Shown here: positions 9,620 through 18,102 of the stretch, piece by piece
Layout of the letters: every line of letters begins with the position of its first letter
How positions within the stretch are numbered: position 1 is the stretch's first letter
Assembly: GCF_004022705.2 (NCBI RefSeq)
Contig: NZ_RZOY02000004.1
Span: 434,001-498,000, forward strand
Length of the DNA stretch: 64,000 nt
Direction: 5' to 3'
Source of the DNA: Mesorhizobium sp. M2D.F.Ca.ET.226.01.1.1
Lineage (GTDB): Bacteria > Pseudomonadota > Alphaproteobacteria > Rhizobiales > Rhizobiaceae
Notes under the pieces: generated by a model
Told to the model about the DNA's origin: nothing
Database searches by the model: none
The model's input: only the letters and a program-made list of their open reading frames with translations
Position numbers and translations under genes: made by a program

Positions 9620-10780
9620 GTGGCCGCTGACAACGAACTTCCGCTGACCGGCCTCGTCGTCGTCGACATGAGCCAGTTCCTGTCGGGACCTTATTGCTCT
9701 CTGCGCCTGCTCGACCTTGGCGCGCGCGTCATCAAGATCGAGCGGCCGGACGGCGGGGATCTGTCGCGCCGGCTCTATCTCAGCGACACCGAGATCGGCG
9801 GCGATTCCACCATCTTCCATGCCATCAACCGCGGCAAGGAAAGCCTCGCCGTCGATCTCAAGAACGAGGCCGATCTCGCCGCGCTGCGCGGCCTGGTTGC
9901 CAAGGCGGACGTGCTGATCCAGAATTTCCGGCCAGGCGTCATCGAACGGCTCGGCCTAGACTATGAGCATGTGCGAGCGATCAATCCCCGGCTCGTCTAC
10001 GCCTCGATCAGCGGCTATGGCGAGGACGGCCCCTGGGTGAAGCGGCCCGGGCAGGATCTCCTGGCGCAGGCGCGCTCCGGCGTGATGTGGCTGAACGGCG
10101 ACGAGGAGCAGGGCCCGGTGCCGCTCGGCCTGGCCATCGCCGACATGCTGGCGGGCGCGGCCAGCGCGCAAGGCATCCTGGCAAAACTGGTGCGGCGCGG
10201 CATCACCGGTGAGGGCGGCCATGTCGAGACCAGCCTGCTCGAGGCGCTGATCGACTTCCAGTTCGAGGTGCTGACCACACATCTCAACGACGGCCGCCGC
10301 CTGCCGAAGCGCTCATCCTTCCGCAGCGCGCATGCCTATCTGTCCGCGCCTTACGGGGTCTATCAGGCCAAGGACGGCTATCTGGCGATTGCCATGACGC
10401 CGATCCCGAACCTCGCTGATCTCCTCGAATTGCCCGCGCTCGATCTATTCCGCGACAAGCCGGCGACCTGGTTCACCGCCCGCGACGAGATCAAGGCGAT
10501 CATCGCCAAACGCATCGCGGAAAAAACCATCGACGAATGGCTGGCCATCCTCGAACCCGCCGATGTGTGGTGCGCCAAGGTGCTGACCTGGCCGGAGCTG
10601 ATGGAAAATGACGGCTTCAAGACGCTCGACATGCTGCAGACCGTAACGCGCGAGGACGATGTCTCGATCCTCACCACGCGTTCGCCGCTGCGCGTCGACG
10701 GCGCGCGGGCCAAGGGCGATCGGGCGGCGCCCCGCATCGGCGAGCACAGCGAAAAAATCCGCGCGGAGTTTGGCCTGTGA
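9620..10780 (+). CDS. CaiB/BaiF family (class III) CoA transferase
   Basis: A 386-residue family III CoA transferase, which moves CoA between carboxylic acids through an aspartyl-CoA intermediate. It has the N-terminal LVVVDMSQFLSGPYCS segment, LGARVIKIERPDGGD, and NRGKESLAVDLKNE. The RPGVIERLGLDYE and ISGYGEDGPW motifs follow, then the GLAIADMLAGA region; the D of ADMLAG is the expected catalytic Asp. Starts at GTG 9620, 3 bp after the MaoC stop, and overlaps the next gene by GTGA at 10777-10780. Context says it activates an acid from the neighbouring sugar-acid pathway; the substrate is not known. Confidence 0.93.
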   Translation: MAADNELPLTGLVVVDMSQFLSGPYCSLRLLDLGARVIKIERPDGGDLSRRLYLSDTEIGGDSTIFHAINRGKESLAVDLKNEADLAALRGLVAKADVLIQNFRPGVIERLGLDYEHVRAINPRLVYASISGYGEDGPWVKRPGQDLLAQARSGVMWLNGDEEQGPVPLGLAIADMLAGAASAQGILAKLVRRGITGEGGHVETSLLEALIDFQFEVLTTHLNDGRRLPKRSSFRSAHAYLSAPYGVYQAKDGYLAIAMTPIPNLADLLELPALDLFRDKPATWFTARDEIKAIIAKRIAEKTIDEWLAILEPADVWCAKVLTWPELMENDGFKTLDMLQTVTREDDVSILTTRSPLRVDGARAKGDRAAPRIGEHSEKIRAEFGL

Positions 10781-11919
10781 TCCGGCTGAAAGGGATGACC
10801 TGGAGCCACCCGCGCGGGTACGACCCGATGGTGGCGTGTTCGGCGCTGTGGAAGGACAAGGCCGGCGTCTCGGTCGAATGGGAAAGGCGATCGCTGCAGG
10901 ATTTCGAGTCCTTCCCTGTCGAGGAGCTCGCCCGCGCTTACGACCTGATAGTCATCGATCATCCGCATGTCGGCCAGATCACCGCCGAAAAATGCCTGGC
11001 GTCGCTCGATGTGCCCGGACGGGAGGCCGAACGGGAGGCGCTGGCGAGGGGAAGCGTCGGAAAGTCCTATCCGAGCTACAATTGGCAAGGCCGGCAATGG
11101 GCGTTCCCGATCGATGCGGCGACGCAGGTGCAGGCCTGGCGCCCCGACCTGATCGGGGCCGCGCCGACGATCTGGACCGAAGTGCTGGCGCTTGCCGAGC
11201 AAGGCCGCGTGCTTTTGCCACTCAGGCCGCCGCATTCGCTGATGTGCTTTTACACCCTTGCGGCCGAGCTCGGCCGGCCCTGCGCGGTCGACGGACGGCG
11301 CGATCTGGTCGACCAAGAGACCGGCGAAACCGCCTTCGAGATGCTGCGCGAGATCGCGGCGTTGATCGATCCCGCATGCCTGACGATGGATCCGATCGCC
11401 GTCTTCGAGAAAATGGCCGAACCCGACTCGCGCATCGCCTGCGCGCCGCTGATCTACGGCTATGTCCCCTATGCGGTCGCCGGCTTCCGGCCGCATCGTC
11501 TCGGCTTCGCCGACATGCCGGTCGCCGGTGGCGACAGCCCGATCGGCTCGGCGCTCGGCGGCACTGGCATTGCCGTTTCCGCCTTTTCGACCGAGCGCGA
11601 AGCGGCGATCGACTTCGCCTACTGGATCGCCCGCGGGGACGTGCAGCGCGGCCCTTACGCCGCCGCCGGCGGCCAGCCCGGCCATGCCGCGGCCTGGGAG
11701 GACGACGCCGTCAACGCCGCGACCGGCAACTTCTATCGCGACACAAGGGCAACGCTCGAAGGCGCCTGGGTGCGGCCGCGCCATGACGGCTACATGGCGT
11801 TCCAGCAGCAGGCCTCCGATCGCATTAACGAAGGCCTTGCCGGCGGGCAGGGCGCCCGCCGTGTCGTGGCCGACATCAATCGCTTGTTCAAAGAGAGTTT
11901 GGCGCCGGCTGCCGGCTAG
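10777..11919 (+). CDS. ABC-type extracellular solute-binding protein homologue lacking a signal peptide
   Basis: A 380-residue protein of the sugar-binding (family 1) solute-binding fold, recognisable from MTWSHPRGYDPM at the start, SYPSYNWQGRQWAFPIDAATQVQAWRPDLI, and LGGTGIAVSAFSTEREAAIDFAYWI. It starts directly at the mature domain: there is no hydrophobic leader, and the GTG start overlaps the CoA transferase stop, leaving no room for one in this operon. It should therefore stay in the cytoplasm. It may be an intracellular binding or sensing protein, or the signal sequence has been lost. A canonical exported binding protein for the locus lies at 13796. Confidence 0.75.
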   Translation: MIRLKGMTWSHPRGYDPMVACSALWKDKAGVSVEWERRSLQDFESFPVEELARAYDLIVIDHPHVGQITAEKCLASLDVPGREAEREALARGSVGKSYPSYNWQGRQWAFPIDAATQVQAWRPDLIGAAPTIWTEVLALAEQGRVLLPLRPPHSLMCFYTLAAELGRPCAVDGRRDLVDQETGETAFEMLREIAALIDPACLTMDPIAVFEKMAEPDSRIACAPLIYGYVPYAVAGFRPHRLGFADMPVAGGDSPIGSALGGTGIAVSAFSTEREAAIDFAYWIARGDVQRGPYAAAGGQPGHAAAWEDDAVNAATGNFYRDTRATLEGAWVRPRHDGYMAFQQQASDRINEGLAGGQGARRVVADINRLFKESLAPAAG

Positions 11920-11936
11920 ATCCAGCGCACCAAAAG

Positions 11937-12776
11937 CTAATCCAACCGCCAGAGCCGGCGCGCATTGCCGGAAAGCAGACGCGTCCGCTCGGAGTTGCTT
12001 GCTCCGGCGAGCAGCGCGTGCGTGGCGGCAATCCAGGTCGTCAGCCCGCCGCCCAGCGTGCAGACCGGCCAGTCGCTGCCCCAGATCACCCGGTCCCAGC
12101 CGAAGCATCGGATCGTATGCTCGACATAAGGCTTGAGCGTCTCGACCGTCCAGGTCGCCGGATCGGTATAGGCGACGACGCCGGAGATCTTGGCTGTGAC
12201 GTTGGGCCGCTTGGCGATCGCTCCCATACGCTCGCGCCACGGATGCTCGGCCTTGGCCTTGATGTCAGGCACGCCGCAATGGTCGAGCACAAACTGGACG
12301 TCGGGCGCGAGATCGGCGAGCGCGATCGCCTTCGGGATCTGGTGCGGCAACACGACGAGGTCGAATGTCAGGCCGGTGCCGGCCAGCCGCTTGATGTTCT
12401 GGCGAAACAGCGCTCCCTCCGACACATCATCGGGAATGACATGCAGCACGCGCCGGAAACCCTTGACGAACGGCTCGGCCTTGACCGTCTCCAGATAGGC
12501 TTCGAAACCGGCCTCTTCGGGACGGCAGGACGCGATCGCGCCCCTGAGCAGGCTGCCCGCCCGGCCGGCGAGCGACTTCACATAAGCGGTCTCGGCGGCG
12601 ATATCGGCGGAGTCAACATCGACCTCCATATGCAGCACGCCATCAATGCCTGAGCGCCGCGCATCGGCGGCATATTCCTCGTAGGAGAAGTCGCGGTTCA
12701 GGGCCGGCACGCCGACCAGCCACGGATAGCGGAGCGCGCCCTGGTCGATGAGGTGCAGATGCGTGTCGATGATCAT
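11937..12776 (-). CDS. amidohydrolase-family sugar lactonase (L-fuconolactonase-like)
   Basis: A 279-residue TIM-barrel amidohydrolase of the type that opens sugar-acid lactones. The N-terminal metal motif is IDTHLHL, a second metal-site His lies in FVLDHCGVPD, and the C-terminal GSDWPVC carries the conserved Asp. The start at 12776 (MIIDTHLHL) has GGGAGGAG 8 bases upstream; a longer in-frame extension to 13322 is the IclR gene read in the wrong frame. It is convergent with the 10777 gene (17 bp gap). Next to L-fuconate dehydratase, conversion of L-fucono-lactone to L-fuconate is the likely reaction. Confidence 0.87.
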   Translation of the reverse strand: MIIDTHLHLIDQGALRYPWLVGVPALNRDFSYEEYAADARRSGIDGVLHMEVDVDSADIAAETAYVKSLAGRAGSLLRGAIASCRPEEAGFEAYLETVKAEPFVKGFRRVLHVIPDDVSEGALFRQNIKRLAGTGLTFDLVVLPHQIPKAIALADLAPDVQFVLDHCGVPDIKAKAEHPWRERMGAIAKRPNVTAKISGVVAYTDPATWTVETLKPYVEHTIRCFGWDRVIWGSDWPVCTLGGGLTTWIAATHALLAGASNSERTRLLSGNARRLWRLD

Positions 12777-12825
12777 GGCTGCGTCTCCTCCCGTTGTGCC
12801 GGACAATATCCCGCCTAAAAATCCA

Positions 12826-12837
12826 TTATTCAAATAA
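12826..12837. promoter_or_regulatory. AT-rich inverted repeat upstream of lactonase gene
   Basis: TTATTCAAATAA (arms TTATT/AATAA) is the only AT-rich patch between the IclR gene and the lactonase, 50 bases before the lactonase ATG. It resembles the 8948 site in its ATTCA core. A regulator site or -10 region is possible. Confidence 0.35.
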
Positions 12838-12841
12838 GAAA

Positions 12842-13630
12842 TTAAGACGATTGCGCCACATCGGACCCGGCGAGCTGCGAGAGCCTTGCGGCGGCGTCCT
12901 GCAAGTGCCGAATCGTCAGCGTGATATCCGGTGCCGAAGGCGCGTTGACGAGGGTGATATAGGGAATGGTCAGCGCCGCGATGGCCCTGCCGTCGGGTCC
13001 GAGCACCGGCGTCGAGAGATTGTAGACGCCGGCGGTCTGCAGCGAGGCCATCATCTCGTAGCCGCGGTCGCGCACCTGGTCGAGGCGGGCGAAGAACTCC
13101 GGCGTCAAATTGAGCTGTTCGGTGCTCTGCAGATGCTCGGCGATCATCATCTTGCGCTCTTCGGGCGAGCGGAAGGCAAGCAGCACATGACCGGAGCCGG
13201 TGTCGAACAGGCTGATATGCGAGCCAACCCGGATCGAGATTCCCCAGTAGCGCGGCGCTTCCTGCTGCGCGATAACCACGGCGGCGCCGCGGTCGAACAC
13301 CACCAATTGATTGGCCTGCCATGATGTTTCAGCTAATTCGCGCATGATCGGCGTCGCATAGGACACCAGCCGGCGCACCGGCGCGTGCAATTGGGCAAGG
13401 CCGAAAAGCTTGAGCGTCAACGAATAGCGGTCGCCGTCGATCTTAGTGACATAGCCGCGCCGCACCAGCCGGTCGAGCATGCGGTAGAACTCGTTCGGGC
13501 TGCGGTCGAGCCGCTTGGCGATCTCGGCCTGCGTCAGCCCGCCGTCGACGCTCGAAAGCAGCTCGAGGATATCCAGGCCCTTGTCGAGCGCCGGCGCGCG
13601 GTAGCGGTCCCCGTCTTCGTCTTCTGCCAC
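12842..13630 (-). CDS. IclR family transcriptional regulator
   Basis: A 262-residue regulator with an N-terminal winged helix (ALDKGLDILELLS, then GGLTQAEIAKRLDRSPNEFYRMLDRLVRRGYV) and a C-terminal IclR effector domain (about residues 85-250, with the SLFDTGSGHVLLAF and GYEMM segments). It begins with GTG at 13630; CTCC on the plus strand at 13638 gives a GGAGGGG ribosome site. It is divergent from the sugar ABC operon and 65 bp upstream of the lactonase on the same strand. It should be the repressor or activator of the deoxysugar locus. The effector is probably a pathway intermediate. Confidence 0.95.
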   Translation of the reverse strand: MAEDEDGDRYRAPALDKGLDILELLSSVDGGLTQAEIAKRLDRSPNEFYRMLDRLVRRGYVTKIDGDRYSLTLKLFGLAQLHAPVRRLVSYATPIMRELAETSWQANQLVVFDRGAAVVIAQQEAPRYWGISIRVGSHISLFDTGSGHVLLAFRSPEERKMMIAEHLQSTEQLNLTPEFFARLDQVRDRGYEMMASLQTAGVYNLSTPVLGPDGRAIAALTIPYITLVNAPSAPDITLTIRHLQDAAARLSQLAGSDVAQSS

Positions 13631-13654
13631 GAGCCCCTCCAGTGAATTTCGATC

Positions 13655-13666
13655 TGCATATATGCA
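13655..13666. promoter_or_regulatory. palindrome TGCATATATGCA in front of the IclR gene
   Basis: A perfect 12-bp palindrome 25 bases upstream of the IclR start, in the divergent IclR/ABC intergenic region. The position fits autoregulation. A related GCATAT core recurs at 13724. Confidence 0.5.
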
Positions 13667-13721
13667 TGAACTTCATTCCGCTGGAAGCACAATCGCCTTG
13701 ACCCGGGAATAAAAATGCTAT

Positions 13722-13736
13722 TTGCATATGAATGAA
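13722..13736. promoter_or_regulatory. TTGCATATGAATGAA site in front of the ABC operon
   Basis: TTGCATATGAA is a near-palindrome sharing GCATAT with the site at 13655 and ATTCAT (reverse strand) with sites at 8948 and 12826. It lies 60 bases upstream of the binding-protein start, close to where RNA polymerase would bind. Confidence 0.45.
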
Positions 13737-13795
13737 GCTTGGGCGATCGGCTGCGCATTCGGCCGGCCGTAGCCGCGAGCCGTTGGGAGGAGAAC

Positions 13796-15112
13796 ATGAT
13801 GAGACTGCTTCTGGGCATTTCCGCCGGCCTGGCCGGCTTGCTGTTGGGGGGCACGGCGTTTTCGGCCGATCTGCCCGGCAAATTTCCGGGCGTGACGATC
13901 GACGCCAAGCTGATCGGCGGCCAGCAATATGAGAAGCTCTACGAGCGCATTCCCGAGTGGGAGAAGTTGACCGGCGCCAAGGTCAACATCCTGTCGAAGA
14001 AGAACCACTTCGATCTCGACAAGGAGATCAAGTCTGACATCGCCTCCAACTCGATCACCTGGTGCGTCGGCTCCAACCACACCTCGTTCGCGCCGCAATA
14101 TCCGGGCATCTACACCGATCTCGCCAAGTTGCTGCCGAAGGAAGAGATCGATGCCTTCGTTCCGGCCAACATCGCCGCCGGGACGCTGGACGGCAAGCTG
14201 GTGATGCTGCCGCGCGCCCAGTTCGACGTCTCGGCGCTCTACTACCAGAAGAGCCTGTACCAGGACGAAGCCAAGAAGAAGGCCTACAAGGACAAATTCG
14301 GTGAGGAGCTCGCCCCGCCGGACACGTTCGACGAGATGGCGCAGCAGGCCGAGTTCTTCGCCAGCCCGCCGGATTTTTACGGCACCCAATATGCCGGCAA
14401 GGAAGAGGCGATCAACGGCCGCTTCTACGAGATGGTGGTCGCCGACGGCGGCGAGTATCTCGACAAGGACGGCAAGCCGGCCTTCAACTCCGAGGCCGGC
14501 GTCAAGGCGCTCGACTGGTTCGTCAAACTCTACAAGGCCAAGGCGGTTCCGGCCGGCACCACCAACTATCTGTGGGACGATCTCGGCCAGGGCTTTGCTT
14601 CGGGCACCGTGGCGATCAACCTCGACTGGCCGGGCTGGGCCGGCTTCTTCAATGACCCGAAGTCGTCCAAGGTCGCCGGCAATGTCGGCGTCAAGGTGCA
14701 GCCCAAGGGCTTGTCCGGCAAGCGCTCCGGCTGGTCCGGCGCGCATGGCTTCTCGGTCACCGAGAACTGCGCCAACAAGGAAGCCGCGGCTTCGCTGGTC
14801 TGGTGGCTGACCAACGAGGACAGCCAGAAGCTGGAAGCCGCCGCCGGCCCGCTGCCCACCCGCACCAAGGTGTGGGAATGGGACCTCGAGCAGGCGAAGT
14901 CCGATCCTTACAAGACCGAAGTGCTGCAGGCCTTCCAGGAAGCCGCCAAGAACGCCTTCCCGGTGCCGCAGACGCCGGAATGGATCGAGATCTCCAACGC
15001 CGTCTATCCCGAGCTGCAGGCCGCCATCCTCGGCGACAAGACGTCGAAGCAGGCGCTCGACGATGCCGCCGCGAAGGCAACGCAGATCCTCCAGGACGCG
15101 GGCAAGCTCTAG
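13796..15112 (+). CDS. CUT1 sugar ABC transporter, periplasmic binding protein
   Basis: A 438-residue family 1 solute-binding protein. It has a signal peptide (MMRLLLGISAGLAGLLLGGTAFSA) with cleavage near AFSA-DLP. Typical landmarks include IPEWEKLTGAKV near the N-terminus, MLPRAQFDVSALYYQKSLY, and a hinge region NYLWDDLGQGFASGTVAINLDWPGW. I set the start at 13796 because GGGAGGAG lies 4 bases upstream; the frame extends to 13739 without support. It is the first gene of the importer operon, with the sugar presumed to be L-fucose or a similar deoxysugar. Confidence 0.93.
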   Translation: MMRLLLGISAGLAGLLLGGTAFSADLPGKFPGVTIDAKLIGGQQYEKLYERIPEWEKLTGAKVNILSKKNHFDLDKEIKSDIASNSITWCVGSNHTSFAPQYPGIYTDLAKLLPKEEIDAFVPANIAAGTLDGKLVMLPRAQFDVSALYYQKSLYQDEAKKKAYKDKFGEELAPPDTFDEMAQQAEFFASPPDFYGTQYAGKEEAINGRFYEMVVADGGEYLDKDGKPAFNSEAGVKALDWFVKLYKAKAVPAGTTNYLWDDLGQGFASGTVAINLDWPGWAGFFNDPKSSKVAGNVGVKVQPKGLSGKRSGWSGAHGFSVTENCANKEAAASLVWWLTNEDSQKLEAAAGPLPTRTKVWEWDLEQAKSDPYKTEVLQAFQEAAKNAFPVPQTPEWIEISNAVYPELQAAILGDKTSKQALDDAAAKATQILQDAGKL

Positions 15113-15129
15113 GCCGCCTCGCCCCGCAA

Positions 15130-15156
15130 CCGCCTCCCTGTCAACCGGGGAGGCGG
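15130..15156 (+). promoter_or_regulatory. intercistronic hairpin between binding-protein and permease genes
   Basis: A perfect 9-bp stem CCGCCTCCC / GGGAGGCGG with a 9-base loop, and no T run. It lies 18 bases after the binding-protein stop and 77 bases before the permease start. Such hairpins behind binding-protein genes typically protect the upstream mRNA and give higher binding-protein levels; that role is inferred. Confidence 0.6.
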
Positions 15157-15232
15157 CCGCGTAGCCTCGCGGAATATGCCATCCTCGGTTTCGACCGGGG
15201 TTGGATCACTTCACCTCGCTGACAGGATCCCG

Positions 15233-16129
15233 ATGAAGGGCTTCAAGCTATCCGCGCCGATTCTCCTGCTGCTGCCGGCCTTCGCCGTGCTAGCGGCGGT
15301 GGTGCTCGTGCCGCTGCTGCTCTCGCTCTATTCCAGCTTCACGCCCTTCCGCCTCACCCGCCCCGAGACCTTCTTCGTGCTGATCGGCTTCAGGAACTAT
15401 GTCTCGATACTGAGCAATCCGGATTTCTGGTACGCCTTCGGCAGGACGGTGCTTCTGCTCACCATCGCGCTCAATCTCGAAATGCTGCTCGGCCTTGGCC
15501 TGGCCATGCTGGTCGAGAAGGCGACTCGCGGTCAGCGCATCCTGCGCACGCTGATGATGTTCCCGATGATGTTCTCGCCGATCCTGGTCGGCTTCCAGTT
15601 CAAGTTCATGTTCAATGACAATATCGGCCTGGTGAACAACGCGCTGCAGTCTCTCGGCATCACGCAGGACGCCATCCCGTGGCTGATCGAAAGCCATCTC
15701 GCCTTCACCGCCATCACCATCGCCGAGATCTGGTCGTCGACCTCGATTTTCGCCATCCTGATTCTGGCCGGCCTGCTTGCCATGCCGAAGGAGCCGATCG
15801 AGGCGGCGCGCGTCGACGGCTGCACGCCCTGGCAGACCTTCCGCTATGTGACATGGCCGTTCGTCATGCCCTTCGCCTACATCGCCATGACGATCCGCTC
15901 GCTCGACGTCGCGCGCGCCTATGACATCGTCAAGATCATGACCGATGGCGGCCCGGCCGGCCGCACCGAGCTGTTGTGGACACTGGTCGGACGCACGGCC
16001 TACAGCGATGCCCGCATGGGGCTTGCCAACGCCATGGCCTATTTCTCGATCCTGCTGTCGATCGCCTTCACCGTCTATTTCTACAACAAGCTCGCCGCGG
16101 CGCGCGCGCAGATCGGCGCGGAGTGGTGA
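15233..16129 (+). CDS. CUT1 sugar ABC transporter permease (MalF-like)
   Basis: A 298-residue inner-membrane permease with six hydrophobic segments, the first at residues 8-31 (ILLLLPAFAVLAAVVLVPLLLS). The ATPase-contact EAA loop is EAARVDGCTPWQTF (about residues 188-201). The start at 15233 is preceded by ACAGGAT; the frame opens at 15176 but that part is not hydrophobic or conserved. It is followed 2 bp later by the second permease. Confidence 0.94.
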   Translation: MKGFKLSAPILLLLPAFAVLAAVVLVPLLLSLYSSFTPFRLTRPETFFVLIGFRNYVSILSNPDFWYAFGRTVLLLTIALNLEMLLGLGLAMLVEKATRGQRILRTLMMFPMMFSPILVGFQFKFMFNDNIGLVNNALQSLGITQDAIPWLIESHLAFTAITIAEIWSSTSIFAILILAGLLAMPKEPIEAARVDGCTPWQTFRYVTWPFVMPFAYIAMTIRSLDVARAYDIVKIMTDGGPAGRTELLWTLVGRTAYSDARMGLANAMAYFSILLSIAFTVYFYNKLAAARAQIGAEW

Positions 16130-16131
16130 CG

Positions 16132-16998
16132 ATGGACGAGAACGCCTCCGCCCGCCTCACCCGCCGCGCGCTGACCGTCGCGCATCGCGTCGGCCTGTTC
16201 CTGGCCATGCTCCTGATCTGCCTGCCGGGCATCTGGATCGTGCTGTCGTCGCTCAGGCCGACCGTCGAGATCATGGCCAAGCCGCCGGTCTGGATCCCGC
16301 AGCAGCTCTCCTTCGACGCCTACATCGCCATGTTCAGCGGCATCGGCAAGGGCGGCATCCCGGTGCTCGACTATTTCCGCAACTCGCTGATCATCTCGGT
16401 TTCCTCGACGCTGATCGCGGTGGCCATCGGCATGGCCGGCGGCTATGCCTTCGCGCGCTACCGCTTCCGCGGCAAGTCAGGCATGTTCCTCGGCCTGATG
16501 CTGACCCGCACCGTTCCCGGCATCGCCATGTCGCTGCCGCTCTTCTTCGTCTATGCGCGGCTCGGCATCATTGACACGCATTTCGGCATGATCCTCGCCT
16601 ATGTGGCGCTGAACATCCCCTTTACCATCTGGCTGATCGACGGCTTCTTCCGCCAGGTGCCGAAGGATTTGGCCGAAGCCGCGCAAATTGACGGCTGCAC
16701 GCGCTGGCAGGCCTTCTGGCAGGTCGAATTCCCGCTGGCGCGGCCCGGCATCGCCTCGGCCGCCATTTTCGCTTTCCTCACCTGCTGGAACGAGTTCGCG
16801 CTGGCCTCGCAGCTGACCCGTTCCGTCAATTCCAAAACGCTGCCCGTCGGGCTGCTCGACTACACGGCCGAGTTCACCATCGACTGGCGCGGCATGTGCG
16901 CGCTGGCCGTGGTGATGATCATCCCGGCGCTGACCCTCACCTACATCGTCCAGAAACACCTCGTCGGCGGCCTGACCTCCGGCGCGGTGAAAGGTTGA
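16132..16998 (+). CDS. CUT1 sugar ABC transporter permease (MalG-like)
   Basis: A 288-residue inner-membrane permease. The first hydrophobic segment is VGLFLAMLLICLPGIWIVLSS and the EAA loop is EAAQIDGCTRWQAF. It ends in the characteristic MalG-like C-terminus HLVGGLTSGAVKG. ATG at 16132 lies 2 bp behind the first permease's stop, with GGAG 8 bases upstream. Together with 15233 it forms the membrane channel of the importer. Confidence 0.94.
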   Translation: MDENASARLTRRALTVAHRVGLFLAMLLICLPGIWIVLSSLRPTVEIMAKPPVWIPQQLSFDAYIAMFSGIGKGGIPVLDYFRNSLIISVSSTLIAVAIGMAGGYAFARYRFRGKSGMFLGLMLTRTVPGIAMSLPLFFVYARLGIIDTHFGMILAYVALNIPFTIWLIDGFFRQVPKDLAEAAQIDGCTRWQAFWQVEFPLARPGIASAAIFAFLTCWNEFALASQLTRSVNSKTLPVGLLDYTAEFTIDWRGMCALAVVMIIPALTLTYIVQKHLVGGLTSGAVKG

Positions 16999-17003
16999 AC
17001 TGC

Positions 17004-18101
17004 ATGGCAACGGTTTCGCTGAAAAGGCTCACCAAGCGCTACGGCAATATGGAGATCGTGCACGGCATCGATCTCGAGATCGCCGACCGCGAGTTCATCG
17101 CGCTGGTCGGCCCCTCCGGCTGCGGCAAATCGACGACGTTGCGCATGATCGCGGGCCTCGAGGATATCAGCGGCGGCACCATCGATATCGGCGGCCGCGT
17201 GGTCAACGACCTGCCGCCGCGCTCGCGCAACATCTCGATGGTGTTCCAGTCCTACGCGCTCTATCCGCATATGACGGTGCGCGAGAATCTCGGCTTCTCG
17301 CTCAAGATCGCGGGCGCGGCCAAGGACGACATGGACCGGCGGGTCGCCGAGGCCTCCGCCATCCTCGGCCTCGACGAACTGCTTGAGCGCCGCCCCTCGC
17401 AGCTTTCCGGCGGCCAGCGCCAGCGCGTCGCCATGGGCCGCGCCATCGTGCGTGATCCCGATGTCTTTCTGTTCGACGAGCCGCTCTCCAACCTCGACGC
17501 CAAGCTGCGCACGCAAATGCGCACCGAGATCAAGAAGCTGCACGCCAAGGTGAAGTCGACGGTCATCTATGTCACCCACGACCAGGTCGAGGCGATGACG
17601 CTGGCCGACCGCATCGTCATCATGCGCTCCGGTTACATCGAGCAGGTCGGCACGCCGGACGAGGTGTTCAGCCGGCCCGCCACCCGCTTCGTTGCCGGCT
17701 TCATCGGCTCGCCGCCGATGAATTTGCACGAGGCGACGGTGAGCGACAGCAAGCTTGTCTTCAGCGGCGGCGACAGCCTGCCTCTGCCCGGACAGTTCAA
17801 GTCGAAGACTGCGGCCGGCGACAAGGTCGTGTTCGGCATCCGCCCCGACGATTTCTACCCCACCGGCCACGGCCTGAGTTCCGGCGGCGAGACCGAAGTC
17901 CACCGCGTCGAGCTGCCGGTCAGCATCACCGAGCCGCTCGGCAACGAGACGCTGGTCTTTGCCGAGTTCAACGGCGCCGACTGGGTCTCGCGCATGCTCA
18001 ATCCCAAGCCGCTGAAAGCCGGCGACAGGATCGGCATGAGTTTTGACTTGAGCCGTGCGCACCTGTTCTCCGCCGAAACCGGCAAGTCGCTGAGGAACTG
18101 A
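17004..18101 (+). CDS. CUT1 sugar ABC transporter ATP-binding protein (UgpC/MalK family)
   Basis: A 365-residue ATPase. Walker A GPSGCGKST is near residues 37-45, the signature LSGGQRQR is present, Walker B is DVFLFDEPLSNLDA and the switch His lies in VTHDQVEA. A C-terminal TOBE/MalK regulatory region (about 240-365) binds substrate-independent regulators in relatives. The start at 17004 (MATVSLKRL) follows the permease stop by 5 bp. It energises the importer at 13796-16998. Confidence 0.96.
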   Translation: MATVSLKRLTKRYGNMEIVHGIDLEIADREFIALVGPSGCGKSTTLRMIAGLEDISGGTIDIGGRVVNDLPPRSRNISMVFQSYALYPHMTVRENLGFSLKIAGAAKDDMDRRVAEASAILGLDELLERRPSQLSGGQRQRVAMGRAIVRDPDVFLFDEPLSNLDAKLRTQMRTEIKKLHAKVKSTVIYVTHDQVEAMTLADRIVIMRSGYIEQVGTPDEVFSRPATRFVAGFIGSPPMNLHEATVSDSKLVFSGGDSLPLPGQFKSKTAAGDKVVFGIRPDDFYPTGHGLSSGGETEVHRVELPVSITEPLGNETLVFAEFNGADWVSRMLNPKPLKAGDRIGMSFDLSRAHLFSAETGKSLRN

Positions 18102-18102
18102 C

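Noticed and set aside
10378..12240. 620-codon minus-strand frame across the CoA transferase and binding-protein-like genes
   Set aside because: It is antisense to two well-supported genes, is Arg/Gly-rich and shows no domain.
12777..13322. N-terminal extension of the lactonase frame through the IclR gene
   Set aside because: The frame overlaps the coding sequence of IclR in another frame; the lactonase has a clear ribosome site and family N-terminus at 12776.
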